Positions 50,301-59,607 are shown, numbered from the stretch's first letter. The stretch is 64,000 nt of DNA from an uncultured Bacteroidales bacterium (GCA_946401725.1 CAMIVE010000006.1:1-64000); one strand, 5' to 3'. The notes: a model not told the origin generated them from the letters alone. Numbers and translations are program-made.

Positions 50301-53300
50301 CGGTCGCCACACCATCAGGGCTATTGTCTCCCTTGACGGCGATACGGTTCCTACCAACGATACCATCTTCCGTGTTATCAATGTACGTTTCTGTGCGGGT
50401 ACCTATACCATCGGTAATGGCGGACTCTTCCCGGATTTCGAGACGGCAATCGATACATTGAATAATGCCGGTATCGACGGTCCAGTGGTCTTCTCGGTAC
50501 TGAGTGGCACTTATGACGAGCAGGTGACGCTGGGTGCTGTCGACGGCTCTTCTCCCACCAACATGGTTACTTTCCGCGGCGCTACAGGCAATAGGGAAGA
50601 CGTGAAGTTGCGTTTTGCCCCTGTCAACAATTCGAACTTTGTTCTCAGTCTGGACGGCGCAAGCAATATCGCTTTTGAAGATATGACCCTCTACTCCAGA
50701 GGTACGGGCAACTACTCCAATGTTGTCTCGGTCGCCAACGGAAGCAATATCCATTTCACGAATGATTTGATTCGCGTCAAAGGTACTATCAACAATACCA
50801 ATGCCAATGGCATTATTCTTGGAGAGAATGTCAATTATTTCTATCTTGACAGCAGTTTTGTGGACAGTGGTTACTGTGCTATCAAGAGTATGGTGGGCAC
50901 TCCTGGCCTTTCGGAAGGGGTATTCCTCCGTGAGAATGAAATCCGCAACTTCCAGTCGCAAGGTATCTCGTTGCGCAAAGTCAACGACGTCTATGTGTTC
51001 CACAATCAGATTACCTCGGGTGTCAATGCCAACAGCCGCGCGCTGACGGGTATCTTTATTGCCGAGCATAACGGTCCTGTTACCATTGAGCGCAACAATG
51101 TCGCTCTGAGCGATAACAGAACAGGTGGCAAGCAGGGTATCAAACTGGTGAACATCAACGGTTCCAATGCCACCCGTAGCCATGTGTACAACAACATGAC
51201 GGCCATGAGCGGTACGGGTAGTGCAGGACAGACCTCTTGCGGAATCTATATCGACAGTTCGACGTGGATCAATGTCTATTACAATTCTTGCCAGGTCTAT
51301 GCCGGTACGGGTTCACAAGGTCAGACTACCCGTGCATTCAGTGTGGAGACGACAAGTTCGGGAATCTTTGTGATGAACAACATCTTCTCGAACATCAGCC
51401 GCGGTTATGCCTACTATGTCAAGCAGGCTGCCAATATCGGCAATTCCAACTATAATAACTATTGGTCCAACTCGTTGAGCCGTTTTGCTTACTGGGGCGG
51501 TGAATGTCCTTCTTTCGACAGCTTGCGCACCATCAACGGTATGGATGTCAACTCGTGGAACAAACAAACGTACTTTATCTCGCCGGAAGACTTGCACCTC
51601 TCGGTGGGTACTTTCTGTGAATTGGCTCAGTACAACACAGAGGTGACAGTTGATATAGATGGAGTTCTTCGTTCGCAGATTCCTAACCCCTGTATCGGTG
51701 CCCACGAGTTCCAGCGTAAGACACACAATGTCGCAGTGCTGGATATCCTCAAACCCTCTATCGATGTGGAGATAGGAGCAACGGACAATATCGAGGGCGA
51801 TACGCTTTGGGTCAAGGCTAAGTTTATGAACGACGGTACTTCTACCGAATCGTATCTCACATGGTGGGCTGAGGTTGACAGCACCACTCCGCTGTTGAAA
51901 TCTCAAAACCGCACCATCGTTGAGTTGATGCCTCAGGAAGAAGTTTACGACTCTGCTTTCATTCTCATGCCTATCGGCATCATCGACACACAGCATGTTA
52001 CGGTCTACCTTATTTTGAACAACGACTCTGTGCCGGAGAACAATGTACTGACGGTGCCGTTCTTCTTGGATCCTGCTTTCAACTTCAAGGCCGACTCTGT
52101 CTCTGTCTACAAGGGTGACGGTTGTCGCAAGCAGCAAACCCCGGTTTCGGTTACGGTTAAGAATGTGGGTCGCAAGACGCTCACGGCCGGCATGCCGATT
52201 AGTATCGGTTTCCAAGCAATACTTCAGACTACTGGCGTGACGGTCTCTACACTGCCGACGCAGTGGGTGGAAACCACTACACTTCCTATGGATATTGAGG
52301 TGAATGCTTCTGGAACAATTAACTTTGTGACGCCGGCCAACCTCTATCCTACAGGTATATCGAAGGACATCACGGTCCGTTGCCGTGCATGGATAACCTA
52401 TGAACACGACCAGAAACCGCTGAACGACACCAGCGTTTACGCTACCGTGCCTTCCAAGTTCACACCGAGCATGCCTGTGGGTATTGACTTGCAGATTCCT
52501 TATGCTACGTGGGATACCATCTTCGCTTCTGAAACCAATGCGGCACCTGTCAACAACAATGACATACACCGTCCTATCCGCTGGTACCGCGACTCGACGG
52601 ATGCCGAACCCTACTATGCACCTAACAACTACAATGCTTCTTGCTGGTGGGAGACTCCGCAGTATTTCCATGATTCCACTTATTATCTCAGCTGTATCAG
52701 CCAGTCGGGATGTACCAGTTACTACAATCCGGTCCATGTCAATATCAATCCGCGCGTACCGGTCGATATGGCGGTGTTGGAAGTGGTGGAACCGCAGCCG
52801 AGGATGGTCTACATGTTAGAAGATTCGGTCAAGATAGCGTTGATTAACTATGGATCGCAGCCTATTACCAATATTCCGGTGGTCTATCAGCTCTACAGCC
52901 CGACTAACCAGCTGTTGCAGGAGGTCCATGAGGTGTGTAATGCCACCATCCAGCCCGACGAGGTTTATGTATACAAATTCGATTCCTTGATTCATATTCC
53001 TACATGGTCTTCGACGGCGGCTTATCACATCCGTACCTGGACGAATATGAGTAACGAGAATGTCCGTCTGAACGATACGCTCCGTGGCGGCTACAATTTC
53101 TATGCCGTTCCGGATAACGAGTATACGGTGCCTGGTGTGGGTAACAAAACAGGTCTGGATATCACCCGTGTGGCCTTCAGCTCGTTGGATAATGAAGCAG
53201 CCCCGGTCGGTCATACCTATATCAATTTTGTCAATGCAACCAGTGTGACGGGCAACCTCGGACTGGGCGACAATGTGTTGATGCCTGCCGGAGCCATTTC

Positions 53301-56271
53301 GTCTCCCGACTTGATATCAGGTGGCGTTCAGGACTATGGTGGCAATGTGTCGATGCAAGGTGTCGGACAGTTGAGAGCATTGCATGTGGTCAAGGGAACG
53401 ACCGACACAATGACAATTGAATGCGCTAATACCGACCGTTCCAATGACTACAACACCAACGGATGGGTGTCTGTGTATATCGACCAAGACCGCGACGGTC
53501 AATTCTTGTTTTATCCGCTTGAAGAAAACGACACGGTTATCTACGATGCTCCCTATACTGAGATTGTTTATCACGACAGCATCCGGAGCAACACACCGAT
53601 ACGGTTCGCGTTCACCATCCCGACCACCATGCGTACGGGTTACACGCGAATGCGTATTGTGTTGAACCAGGCCGCTACGCATCCCACCAATCCGTATAGT
53701 GTTATCCAGTTCGGTCAGATTCAGGATTATTTGCTCTATGTTGAAGACAATCCGACGGAAGTCGATCTGTGTGCAGCCCGTATCGAGTCGCCGCGCAGCC
53801 AGTTTATCGGCGGACATACCGGTTTCGGTGCCGAGGATTCTGTTACGGTCAGCTTCATGATGGCCAACAAGGGTGCTACCCCGGTTACTATGGCCACTAT
53901 CTCGTACCAGTTTATCCATCCTGACGACTCTGTCGGAATGGAGACCATGCAATGGATGGGTACGTTGGATCGTGGTAATAGCGTAGAGGTGCAGTTGCCG
54001 CCACATGTCTTCCCCGAAGGAACTACAGATCTTGTCATTGTGGTGAGCGCACCTGGCGATACCAATTATACCAACGACACATTGCTGTACCAGTATCATC
54101 GTTCCAGAGTGCTTACACTGGTCTACGACGAGACTTTCGAAGGCAGGGACAATATGTTTGCTCCTCGTGGTTACACCGCCTTCACCCAGAACCTCTGGCA
54201 ACGCGGCTATCCGCAGAAAGTGAATATTATGGCTTGTGTCAGCGATTCGACAATCTGGGCAACCAATATGAGCGGCTATATCAATACCTTCCAGACAGGT
54301 AACAGAAGTGTTCTCTACACTCCTATCTTCAATATCGCGCAAATCAAGCCCGACACGTTGACCCTCTGGGTTGCCAACGATATGGATGAAGGTCATCTGC
54401 TGCGTATCGAGTTTAGCGACTTGCACGGTCAATGGCGTACGATGGGCTCCGGAAACGACACACTGTGGTATACCACCGCAGGCGGTTGGAGCGGTGTGAG
54501 CTCAGGTTATGGCTACACGCAATATCTGTTCCCGATTTCGAAGGTCAGTGGTGACTTTATACAGCAAGTGCAGTTCCGTTTTGTCTATACTGCCACGACG
54601 GAATCCGCTGCTTGCGATGGCGCTGCAATCGACAATATCGTTGTGGGTCGTCAACGCCGCAACATCGATGTCGGTGTCATCGACATCATTTATCCCACGG
54701 AACCTCGTTTCGGACAGGTGATCAACCCCAGAGTGGTGCTCTATAACTATGGCTACGATACCCTTACAAACATTCCGTTGGCCTATATGCCTTACGGTTC
54801 ATACCTGGCCAAGACGGGAACATTCGAGGATACGATCTATCCGCACGGTACTGCAGTCTTCACCTTCCCGACACCGTTCACGGTGTTGAACAACTTCCCC
54901 GACACCTTCTCCATCTGTTCCTATCCGATGCTTAACATGGATATCTACAGGGATAACGACACTACTTGTAAAGAGTTCTATCTGACACCGCTTGACAACG
55001 ATATGGCAATGGTAAGCTTCCTCTCGCCGATGCCGCGTGTTGTCGCCGGCGACTCTATCCAGGTGGTCACACGTATCCGTAACTATGGTCAGGCACCTGT
55101 TGAATCTGCATCTATGACGTATGTCTACAATAACAGTTTCACGGTGACGGAGCATGTCAATTTCATGGAGGTCCTTGGGCATCCGTTGCAGTCGTTTGAA
55201 TACTTCAACTACACCTTCAGTCAGAAATTCAGGGCTTCGATGGGTATGATGAATCTGTACGCCTATATCGATATGCCTAATGATGATTACCTGTTCAATG
55301 ACACCATCGTACTGCGTATGGATGGTATATCGGCCATCACCGACTTGAAGGCGCGAGAGATAGTTGTTGATACCTCCAACCACAACAACACCTTTATCCA
55401 GTTGACTGTCGATAATGTCGGTGCACGTTCGGTTTCAGACTTTGATTTGGGCTTCTGGTATCATAATGACACCAGCACTTTGGTGACGGCTCATTACCAT
55501 TCTGACCAGCCGTTGGCTGCCTTGTCGACACTCTACTTCAGGTTCGACACTGCGCTGATTAGACACCCTGAACTTTATCGTAATGTCACAGCATATGTCC
55601 ATGTGGACGGCGATAACGATGTCTCTAACGACACCACCTCGACTATTGCTGTACAGTATATTGATGTCAGGGCAATTCAAGTGGAGGTGGAAGAAAACCG
55701 CGATGAGACTTGTCAAGTGAGAATCCGTGTTGAGAATGATGGAAATGTGATCTCGACCAACAATACAGATATTGAGGCTGTAATCAACGGAACATTAATC
55801 AGGAGGAATCAGTTCTTCCCAACTATTGCTCCAGGCGAGACGTACGTGTTTACTTTCCCCACCGAAGTGCCGAAGAGTTCGACACGTTCCTATGTGGGAT
55901 ATGGAAAGATTACAGTTACGGGCGACCGTAATCTTGAGAACAATGAGACCAGTCAGATTGTGGTGCTCAACTATTTCGAACCTGACGGCATTCCGGTGGT
56001 TCCCACGAAGAGTGGAATGCTCCTGCAGCAGAACTATCCTAACCCGTTTGACAATTCGACCCGTATCGACTTCTTCCTGCCCGTCAGTGGACAAGTCACC
56101 TTCTTCGTGATGGACGAAATGGGTCGTCTGGTTTACCAGAAACAGGATAGCTACAATGCAGGTGACAACTCCATCAACTTCGGTGCTTCGACCCTCCCGA
56201 CCGGTGTATACTATTACGGTATTGAAATGAACGGAGAACGGTTGATGCGCAAGATGGCGTTGAAACGCTGA
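44353..56271 (+). CDS. Giant modular secreted protein (3,972 aa): MAM-like, CARDB-like, beta-helix, lamin-tail-like and GEVED-like regions, T9SS type A sorting domain
   Basis: Signal peptide MKKRSLLLGLISLFLAFSAQGQ; two parallel beta-helix-like blocks; GWVSVYIDQDRDGQFLFYPLEEND GEVED-like; C-terminal QQNYPNPFDNSTRIDFFLPVSGQVTFFVMDEMGRLVYQ...LPTGVYYYGIEMNGERLMRKMALKR. Confidence 0.92.
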   Translation: MKKRSLLLGLISLFLAFSAQGQIVTKYQQGFETSEPVSYQVTSGTATPVTTLSSSGSRSLKLQHQSTETIVLLDTLDFTDNASYTAYYLEFMHICTVDPMTCANQTDVAIIEVMHPGESSWHTLTDQDCDFTWGGGSDLFRDYSSYSERAYDIWRGTAADNTWWKRERFRLANRINDVSDLSQRKLLVRFRLKARTAAGTTTDGWYLDNVTVKCSPNSMSLPVAKMIAYPDRMSYPSSRGTRIETELTTSVAAGMNNDSVYLIYQLGASAPIRRLTMTPVTGATNRFIAYIPFCGYDTIVKWRMVAQDNTVNHNQTTFPLDESAWNQYKSVRGKEANNQLSSATNTSNTVPFGNLGFYKSQMVYTQAELAAAGYGPGAITSIRYLASSNVINSQHNRFVIEMRNIPNDYAINSENKFDKEFARVVYDSSLTLSQNSGTYGALNLRDTFYYAGDGLLVTMTCKGLTDPAALSIRCFPSGNSNIGSLYRGYSISQGPNFDPFTSDYFNNGAPTEMRPNFLFVANKNLPLLYDCGISGYITPSDTVTANAVGNNDVIVTLKNYGALPINAVRIYYSVDNGASQYYDWTGNLAGGATTNVTINTTQTYSAGYHEMLAWVDDSVTSSGARYRDHEPLNDTLWTRFVACNGPMSGVRNVGGSTPDYQTLEKFLYAVSLCGVNGPLTVKLAPGTYQTVVFPSIPGTSASNYIQFEPSGTGNTSVVFQANNVGENATTTPYLVNLQQANHIRFNRISFSSGVQTTNSATYHVRMGINSTGCQFHDCRFVESSAPAQPTYTFATALLYSGGCDSLFVNKCYFSRGRAGISLVGPAPDNKAHGNKIAGSTFLHQGVNGVIVRNQIGAVVDSNNFDDVYANSSYVMLFQDCDGSTQVTRNTAYVTSGASCLGATSFIGDASHNALIANNMLISNDDGTSNMLTTPLNIINAEYTKILNNSVRLYAPERSGIAASTFGGTAIDHCMFYNNIVASFDTVNFAFNYIPTQDATNYIGYNIYYSRGPVLNKYDGINCFTLGNWQGHCTMDANSQNVDPAYLNSTNTDLRSYSQNVKGHGIHFDEVTTDIFGTARDSVAPCVGAFEFAALPYDFEVIEFYEPYDSYCEAPSAAPVRVVIKNSGINAFDPSTSTTPVYLNYSRTTTPGVMTPGFSGSVMINRVIPATDTIVYDLGVTLPFLPNGLNDSTYHLYVWFTSTIDPNPANDTSSMTVTAHYHAPAPTNVQVNVSYGVSATITANAGLQTWYSNVYTTGASHQSEVYWYTSPTSTTPIWRGHSYVTDPLYTDTTFYIRQKRDYDLVKITEVQLKNNLPGVTYPMPLWMNGSTQLAVELTNVGDYPADMTGDSIFTVSGTSSLNNKHFRFPSVTIQPGQTLVLQYRSGISVDSAVTLSAATLSPNTNANFAIIYKNNGVIEDAVAFNGVTTQNQWNNAHVPNTVWAGSGISIPDSIPTAGVIRTAWPSGGTPSNTQQYWTLASNSNKMTLGTTNQNLIRFYDNGCLGDVGTVQIHLINLPDVDLVVDSLDVATGCGLGIDTISVMLHNRGALASGQVVVHYEVTSEPLFTGQCILLQTCTDTIANINGGATDYLHTFSVPADYSVTSGSANFAIRVWVEKNTNDNTNFNDTSYAEFVSSFTPGLPNVYPYDTVNYGERAVLQAIYTNDSLAWYDRHMHPLDTVNVFTSDYLYLDDTFYVTSFGTRENLIHVGTLASTNSATGYPSPYNPNKKYIKEQYLFTADDLIAAGHHAGPINSISFYLDTILASAGTMTFTDYVIWMGTTTDQVFSSNNNWHAVSPYSTKSTLTLSNNSKGWIKHVFDSVFLWDGTSNIVVQVTRGIDPNITQGAKTRYTAAGNNKVLYKNGTTSLVNSTENGSRSGNRPDIQFGFVDYGCEGPATPVYVTIIGTPPSDAALDWPDGSDTLTYSSCGNMNVDVKLLNMGNAPYSSYTIDYWLDTLHGVYSGTTPIAAHQDTNVTIAQYAFVPGRHTIRAIVSLDGDTVPTNDTIFRVINVRFCAGTYTIGNGGLFPDFETAIDTLNNAGIDGPVVFSVLSGTYDEQVTLGAVDGSSPTNMVTFRGATGNREDVKLRFAPVNNSNFVLSLDGASNIAFEDMTLYSRGTGNYSNVVSVANGSNIHFTNDLIRVKGTINNTNANGIILGENVNYFYLDSSFVDSGYCAIKSMVGTPGLSEGVFLRENEIRNFQSQGISLRKVNDVYVFHNQITSGVNANSRALTGIFIAEHNGPVTIERNNVALSDNRTGGKQGIKLVNINGSNATRSHVYNNMTAMSGTGSAGQTSCGIYIDSSTWINVYYNSCQVYAGTGSQGQTTRAFSVETTSSGIFVMNNIFSNISRGYAYYVKQAANIGNSNYNNYWSNSLSRFAYWGGECPSFDSLRTINGMDVNSWNKQTYFISPEDLHLSVGTFCELAQYNTEVTVDIDGVLRSQIPNPCIGAHEFQRKTHNVAVLDILKPSIDVEIGATDNIEGDTLWVKAKFMNDGTSTESYLTWWAEVDSTTPLLKSQNRTIVELMPQEEVYDSAFILMPIGIIDTQHVTVYLILNNDSVPENNVLTVPFFLDPAFNFKADSVSVYKGDGCRKQQTPVSVTVKNVGRKTLTAGMPISIGFQAILQTTGVTVSTLPTQWVETTTLPMDIEVNASGTINFVTPANLYPTGISKDITVRCRAWITYEHDQKPLNDTSVYATVPSKFTPSMPVGIDLQIPYATWDTIFASETNAAPVNNNDIHRPIRWYRDSTDAEPYYAPNNYNASCWWETPQYFHDSTYYLSCISQSGCTSYYNPVHVNINPRVPVDMAVLEVVEPQPRMVYMLEDSVKIALINYGSQPITNIPVVYQLYSPTNQLLQEVHEVCNATIQPDEVYVYKFDSLIHIPTWSSTAAYHIRTWTNMSNENVRLNDTLRGGYNFYAVPDNEYTVPGVGNKTGLDITRVAFSSLDNEAAPVGHTYINFVNATSVTGNLGLGDNVLMPAGAISSPDLISGGVQDYGGNVSMQGVGQLRALHVVKGTTDTMTIECANTDRSNDYNTNGWVSVYIDQDRDGQFLFYPLEENDTVIYDAPYTEIVYHDSIRSNTPIRFAFTIPTTMRTGYTRMRIVLNQAATHPTNPYSVIQFGQIQDYLLYVEDNPTEVDLCAARIESPRSQFIGGHTGFGAEDSVTVSFMMANKGATPVTMATISYQFIHPDDSVGMETMQWMGTLDRGNSVEVQLPPHVFPEGTTDLVIVVSAPGDTNYTNDTLLYQYHRSRVLTLVYDETFEGRDNMFAPRGYTAFTQNLWQRGYPQKVNIMACVSDSTIWATNMSGYINTFQTGNRSVLYTPIFNIAQIKPDTLTLWVANDMDEGHLLRIEFSDLHGQWRTMGSGNDTLWYTTAGGWSGVSSGYGYTQYLFPISKVSGDFIQQVQFRFVYTATTESAACDGAAIDNIVVGRQRRNIDVGVIDIIYPTEPRFGQVINPRVVLYNYGYDTLTNIPLAYMPYGSYLAKTGTFEDTIYPHGTAVFTFPTPFTVLNNFPDTFSICSYPMLNMDIYRDNDTTCKEFYLTPLDNDMAMVSFLSPMPRVVAGDSIQVVTRIRNYGQAPVESASMTYVYNNSFTVTEHVNFMEVLGHPLQSFEYFNYTFSQKFRASMGMMNLYAYIDMPNDDYLFNDTIVLRMDGISAITDLKAREIVVDTSNHNNTFIQLTVDNVGARSVSDFDLGFWYHNDTSTLVTAHYHSDQPLAALSTLYFRFDTALIRHPELYRNVTAYVHVDGDNDVSNDTTSTIAVQYIDVRAIQVEVEENRDETCQVRIRVENDGNVISTNNTDIEAVINGTLIRRNQFFPTIAPGETYVFTFPTEVPKSSTRSYVGYGKITVTGDRNLENNETSQIVVLNYFEPDGIPVVPTKSGMLLQQNYPNPFDNSTRIDFFLPVSGQVTFFVMDEMGRLVYQKQDSYNAGDNSINFGASTLPTGVYYYGIEMNGERLMRKMALKR

Positions 56272-56299
56272 TGCATTCAGTTCAAAAGAGGATGTCAGC

Positions 56300-57631
56300 A
56301 TGCTGAATCAGTTTTTGAACTATATCCGCAAGGAGCACTTGATTGCCGCAGGGCAGCAGGTGCTCCTTGCTGTCAGTGGCGGTCGTGACTCGGTCGTGAT
56401 GGCCGACTTGATGGCGCGGGCTGGCCAAGCCTTCGCCATCGCTCATTGTAATTTCCATCTGCGGCCGGGCGACTGCGATCGGGACGAACAGTTTGTACGT
56501 GGACTGGCAGAGGGTTATGGGGTTCGTTGCTTTGTAGCGCAGTTTGATACGGAAGCTTATGCCCAATCCCATAAGCTTTCGATTGAAGAGGCGGCCCGCG
56601 TACTCCGCTATGATTTCTTTGAGAAAGTCCGGATGCGTGAGGGCTTCGATTGGGTGGCGACCGCCCACCATCGAGACGATGCGACGGAGACTTTCTTCAT
56701 CAATCTGCTTCGGGGCACTGGTATTGCAGGCCTGCATGGCATCCGTCCCCGCAACGGATATGTCATCCGGCCGATGCTTTGTTTCGGTCGGGAGGATATA
56801 GACCGCTATGTGCAGCGACGGGGTATCGCGTTTGTAGAGGATTCCACCAATGCACAACCGATCTATCTGCGCAACAGAATAAGACAGCAGCTGATACCTC
56901 TCTTGCGTGATTTGTCGTCCTCGTTCGATATGACCATGCAGGATACTATGGAACATCTGCGGGAAGCGGAACTCATTTATCGTGAGGCGGTGGAACAGCA
57001 ACGGCGGCAGTTGTTTCATGTCACGTCAACAACCATACAGATTGACATAAAGGGTTTGCGCTGCCAACCGGCACTGACAACGTTGTTGTTTGAGCTGCTG
57101 CGTCCCTATGGTTTTTCTTCTGCGGTGACGGCGCAGATCGCCGATTCCCTCGACGGTCAAAGCGGTCTGCAGTTCTTCTCGCCAACCCATAAACTGATTA
57201 AGGATCGTGACGTACTGTTGGTTGTCCCTTTGGATGATGCTGCGGAGAATAGCCGGTATACAGTCGAAGCCTCATGTGAAGCGTTGACCGAACCGCTTTC
57301 ACTGCAAATGGAGCGTCTGGATGTGGAAAATGCTGTGTTGAAGGTCCCGTGCAATGTGGCTTGCTTCGATTATGACAGGCTGCTGTTCCCGCTCCATCTG
57401 CGTCATTGGCAACGGGGTGACCGATTCCAACCCTATGGCATGAATGGGACACGGCTGGTGAGCGATCTCTTCACGGATGCAAAATTGAGTCGTGAGGCGA
57501 AATCGCATAGTTGGCTGTTGTGTGATGCGGAAGACCGCATTTTATGGGTGGTGGGACTTCGTGCCGCTGCTGTTGCAGTTGTGACACGATCCACAAAGCA
57601 GGTGTACCGTATTACCCTTAAAAATTCCTGA
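56300..57631 (+). CDS. tilS: tRNA(Ile)-lysidine synthetase
   Basis: LLAVSGGRDSVVMADLM (SGGxDS-like PP-loop), AIAHCNFHLRPGDCDRDEQFV, ATAHHRDDATETFFINLLRGTGIAGLHGI. Confidence 0.95.
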   Translation: MLNQFLNYIRKEHLIAAGQQVLLAVSGGRDSVVMADLMARAGQAFAIAHCNFHLRPGDCDRDEQFVRGLAEGYGVRCFVAQFDTEAYAQSHKLSIEEAARVLRYDFFEKVRMREGFDWVATAHHRDDATETFFINLLRGTGIAGLHGIRPRNGYVIRPMLCFGREDIDRYVQRRGIAFVEDSTNAQPIYLRNRIRQQLIPLLRDLSSSFDMTMQDTMEHLREAELIYREAVEQQRRQLFHVTSTTIQIDIKGLRCQPALTTLLFELLRPYGFSSAVTAQIADSLDGQSGLQFFSPTHKLIKDRDVLLVVPLDDAAENSRYTVEASCEALTEPLSLQMERLDVENAVLKVPCNVACFDYDRLLFPLHLRHWQRGDRFQPYGMNGTRLVSDLFTDAKLSREAKSHSWLLCDAEDRILWVVGLRAAAVAVVTRSTKQVYRITLKNS

Positions 57632-58886
57632 ATTCTTTCAGTCCGACCAACCGGTCGTAACGGGCGCCGGGCAGCCGCAGATAGACGTAGGCGGTGTAGC
57701 TGTTGCTCATGGCGTAGTGGTCTCCTTCCAGTGTTGCGGTAAGACCTTCCTTTTCCCCTGCAGGCAGGAAGAGGAGTTGGTAGGCATAATAGCCCTGTTT
57801 CAACAGCAACCGTTTGGTGTAGGCCTTGTATTTGCTGTTCCATTCCATGCGGCTGCCGTCGTCCAGTTGCCATTGGGTAAGGTCTCCCACGATATGGATG
57901 CTGCCGTTAAGGTATGGGCGGGCCATGGGAAGACTGAAATTGACCCATACATAGTCGGCTTCTATCTGGGGGTTGTTGCGGTCGCGGATATTGATTTTCA
58001 TGCCGCCGTTAAGGCTTGCATAAGGGGAATAGGGCTTGGAGGAGCGGTCCTCGTCAGGTTGCAGGAAAGCAAAGTTCTCGCCACCCGCTTGTTCAATCCG
58101 TTGCACATGATACATCGCCGCCCACATATTGCTCATGTCGAAATAACGGAAGCAGTTGCCTCCGGGAAAAACATTCTCTGCATGCCAGCGGTACAAGAGT
58201 GTATTGCCTGAGAAACTGTCGAAAGGCAGCCGGCGACAAAGGTCGGTGCGCCGGTTCTGCTGCATTTTTACGATGTAGTAGTCGGCTTGGAGCGGAAGAA
58301 AACTGCCTTCCATTGGAGTGATCCCCAATGATACCTCCTGATCGCGGTTGATATCGCCATAGGCACCTGAGGGTTTTGAGATGGAGGCGTCGATGGCTGT
58401 AAGATCCTCGAAAACACAGAAACGGCGGGAAAGAATGACGCTGTCGGGATTCTCGGCAGGGAACACCTCCAACAGATAATTGCCCGAAGCAGCAAATGTG
58501 CTGTAGGCGTCAGGAATGGGTTGGAAGTAGTTGACGTATGAGATGCGTGTGTTGAAAGAGAATTGGTAGTTTTCAATAGTCCCTTCTTCTCGTCCGTGAA
58601 TGTATTCGCCGGGTTCCAGATGGTCGATCTCCCAGTCGGCGTTGCAGTGCCGTATGCGGTAGCGCAGGTCGTGTGGTTGCGGCCAAAGGATGTCGAATCG
58701 GAGCATCAGCTGCTCGGTAGGCTCACCCATATTGCCCATACGGATGAAAGGTCGTTCCATCTCGATGTCGCTGCGTGTCAAAAAGACGCTTTTCACCTCT
58801 TCGCACTGGATGGTGTCGATGGCTATCTGACTGAACGTTATATTGTAAGATAGCAAGAGAAGTGTGATAAGAAAGCATCTTTTCAT
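57618..58886 (-). CDS. Type IX secretion system plug protein (DUF5103)
   Basis: Signal peptide; VFLTRSDIEMERPFIRMGNMGEPTEQLMLRFDILWPQPHDLRYRIRHCNADWEID, NYQFSFNTRISYVNYFQPIP. Confidence 0.85.
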   Translation of the reverse strand: MKRCFLITLLLLSYNITFSQIAIDTIQCEEVKSVFLTRSDIEMERPFIRMGNMGEPTEQLMLRFDILWPQPHDLRYRIRHCNADWEIDHLEPGEYIHGREEGTIENYQFSFNTRISYVNYFQPIPDAYSTFAASGNYLLEVFPAENPDSVILSRRFCVFEDLTAIDASISKPSGAYGDINRDQEVSLGITPMEGSFLPLQADYYIVKMQQNRRTDLCRRLPFDSFSGNTLLYRWHAENVFPGGNCFRYFDMSNMWAAMYHVQRIEQAGGENFAFLQPDEDRSSKPYSPYASLNGGMKINIRDRNNPQIEADYVWVNFSLPMARPYLNGSIHIVGDLTQWQLDDGSRMEWNSKYKAYTKRLLLKQGYYAYQLLFLPAGEKEGLTATLEGDHYAMSNSYTAYVYLRLPGARYDRLVGLKEFRNF

Positions 58887-58910
58887 AGGGCAAAGATAAT
58901 AAAAATATTA

Positions 58911-59594
58911 TTACAGAAAATGATAGGACAGTAGGATGCCCAGTTTGTAGGGTTTGACGTACAGGTCGTGGGAGTCGACGTTGAGGAGGTCGGTGATGCC
59001 CCAGTCCAGGTAGATTTGCCATTGCCAGTGAGTGTTCCATTCATAGCCGATGTTTAAGGCAATTCCAGCGTTGAAGTCGTTCATGGCGAACTGGGGCTCG
59101 CCCGTCCGGGGATCGTTGGCAATAACGCGTGTGAAAGGATTTTCCAGTGCACCTTCTCCGCTGATGCTGTTGGCGAATATGAAATGGGTGAAGGGGCCAG
59201 CGGTGCAGAACCAGAAGCCCTTGGCGGCAGTCCAGCGGTGGCAAACAAGCATACTGAGCGTGGCCCCGTAGGTGGTCAACCGGTTGGAGAGTCCGTCGAT
59301 TTCAGTCCGGACACATGCGATATTGCCTGCGGCGGCGAATTGCAGGCTCCAATGAGGGGTAATATGATATTCTAAGAAGGCACCTGCGTCAATACCAAGG
59401 GCAGGATGGGTTTTGTCGGGTGCACCATCGGTGCTGTCGAGGTTCACCCGACATCCTGTAAGATTGGGGCCGGCGGTGATTCCCCAGCTGACAAACTGGA
59501 TATTCTCGTCAGATTCATCATAGTCTTGTTGTGCCCATAAGGTCAGATGGCAGCAAACTATCGAGAGAAATAGGGGAATGAGTTTGTATTTCAT
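58911..59594 (-). CDS. Outer membrane beta-barrel protein
   Basis: Signal peptide, alternating amphipathic strands, C-terminal aromatic ...YKLGILLSYHFL. Confidence 0.75.
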   Translation of the reverse strand: MKYKLIPLFLSIVCCHLTLWAQQDYDESDENIQFVSWGITAGPNLTGCRVNLDSTDGAPDKTHPALGIDAGAFLEYHITPHWSLQFAAAGNIACVRTEIDGLSNRLTTYGATLSMLVCHRWTAAKGFWFCTAGPFTHFIFANSISGEGALENPFTRVIANDPRTGEPQFAMNDFNAGIALNIGYEWNTHWQWQIYLDWGITDLLNVDSHDLYVKPYKLGILLSYHFL

Positions 59595-59607
59595 GGGACA
59601 GGATGTT

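Noticed and set aside
51313-52737. 474-aa antisense ORF (and 48088-49128, 50128-51183, 53317-54432) in the giant gene
   Set aside because: The plus-strand protein is coherent across the whole region with signal peptide and CTD; antisense frames show no domain motifs.
58891-58898. Minus-strand TATCTTTG as promoter of the plug gene
   Set aside because: It would put the TSS at or after ATG 58886 and no -33 box was found; gene is more likely co-transcribed from upstream.
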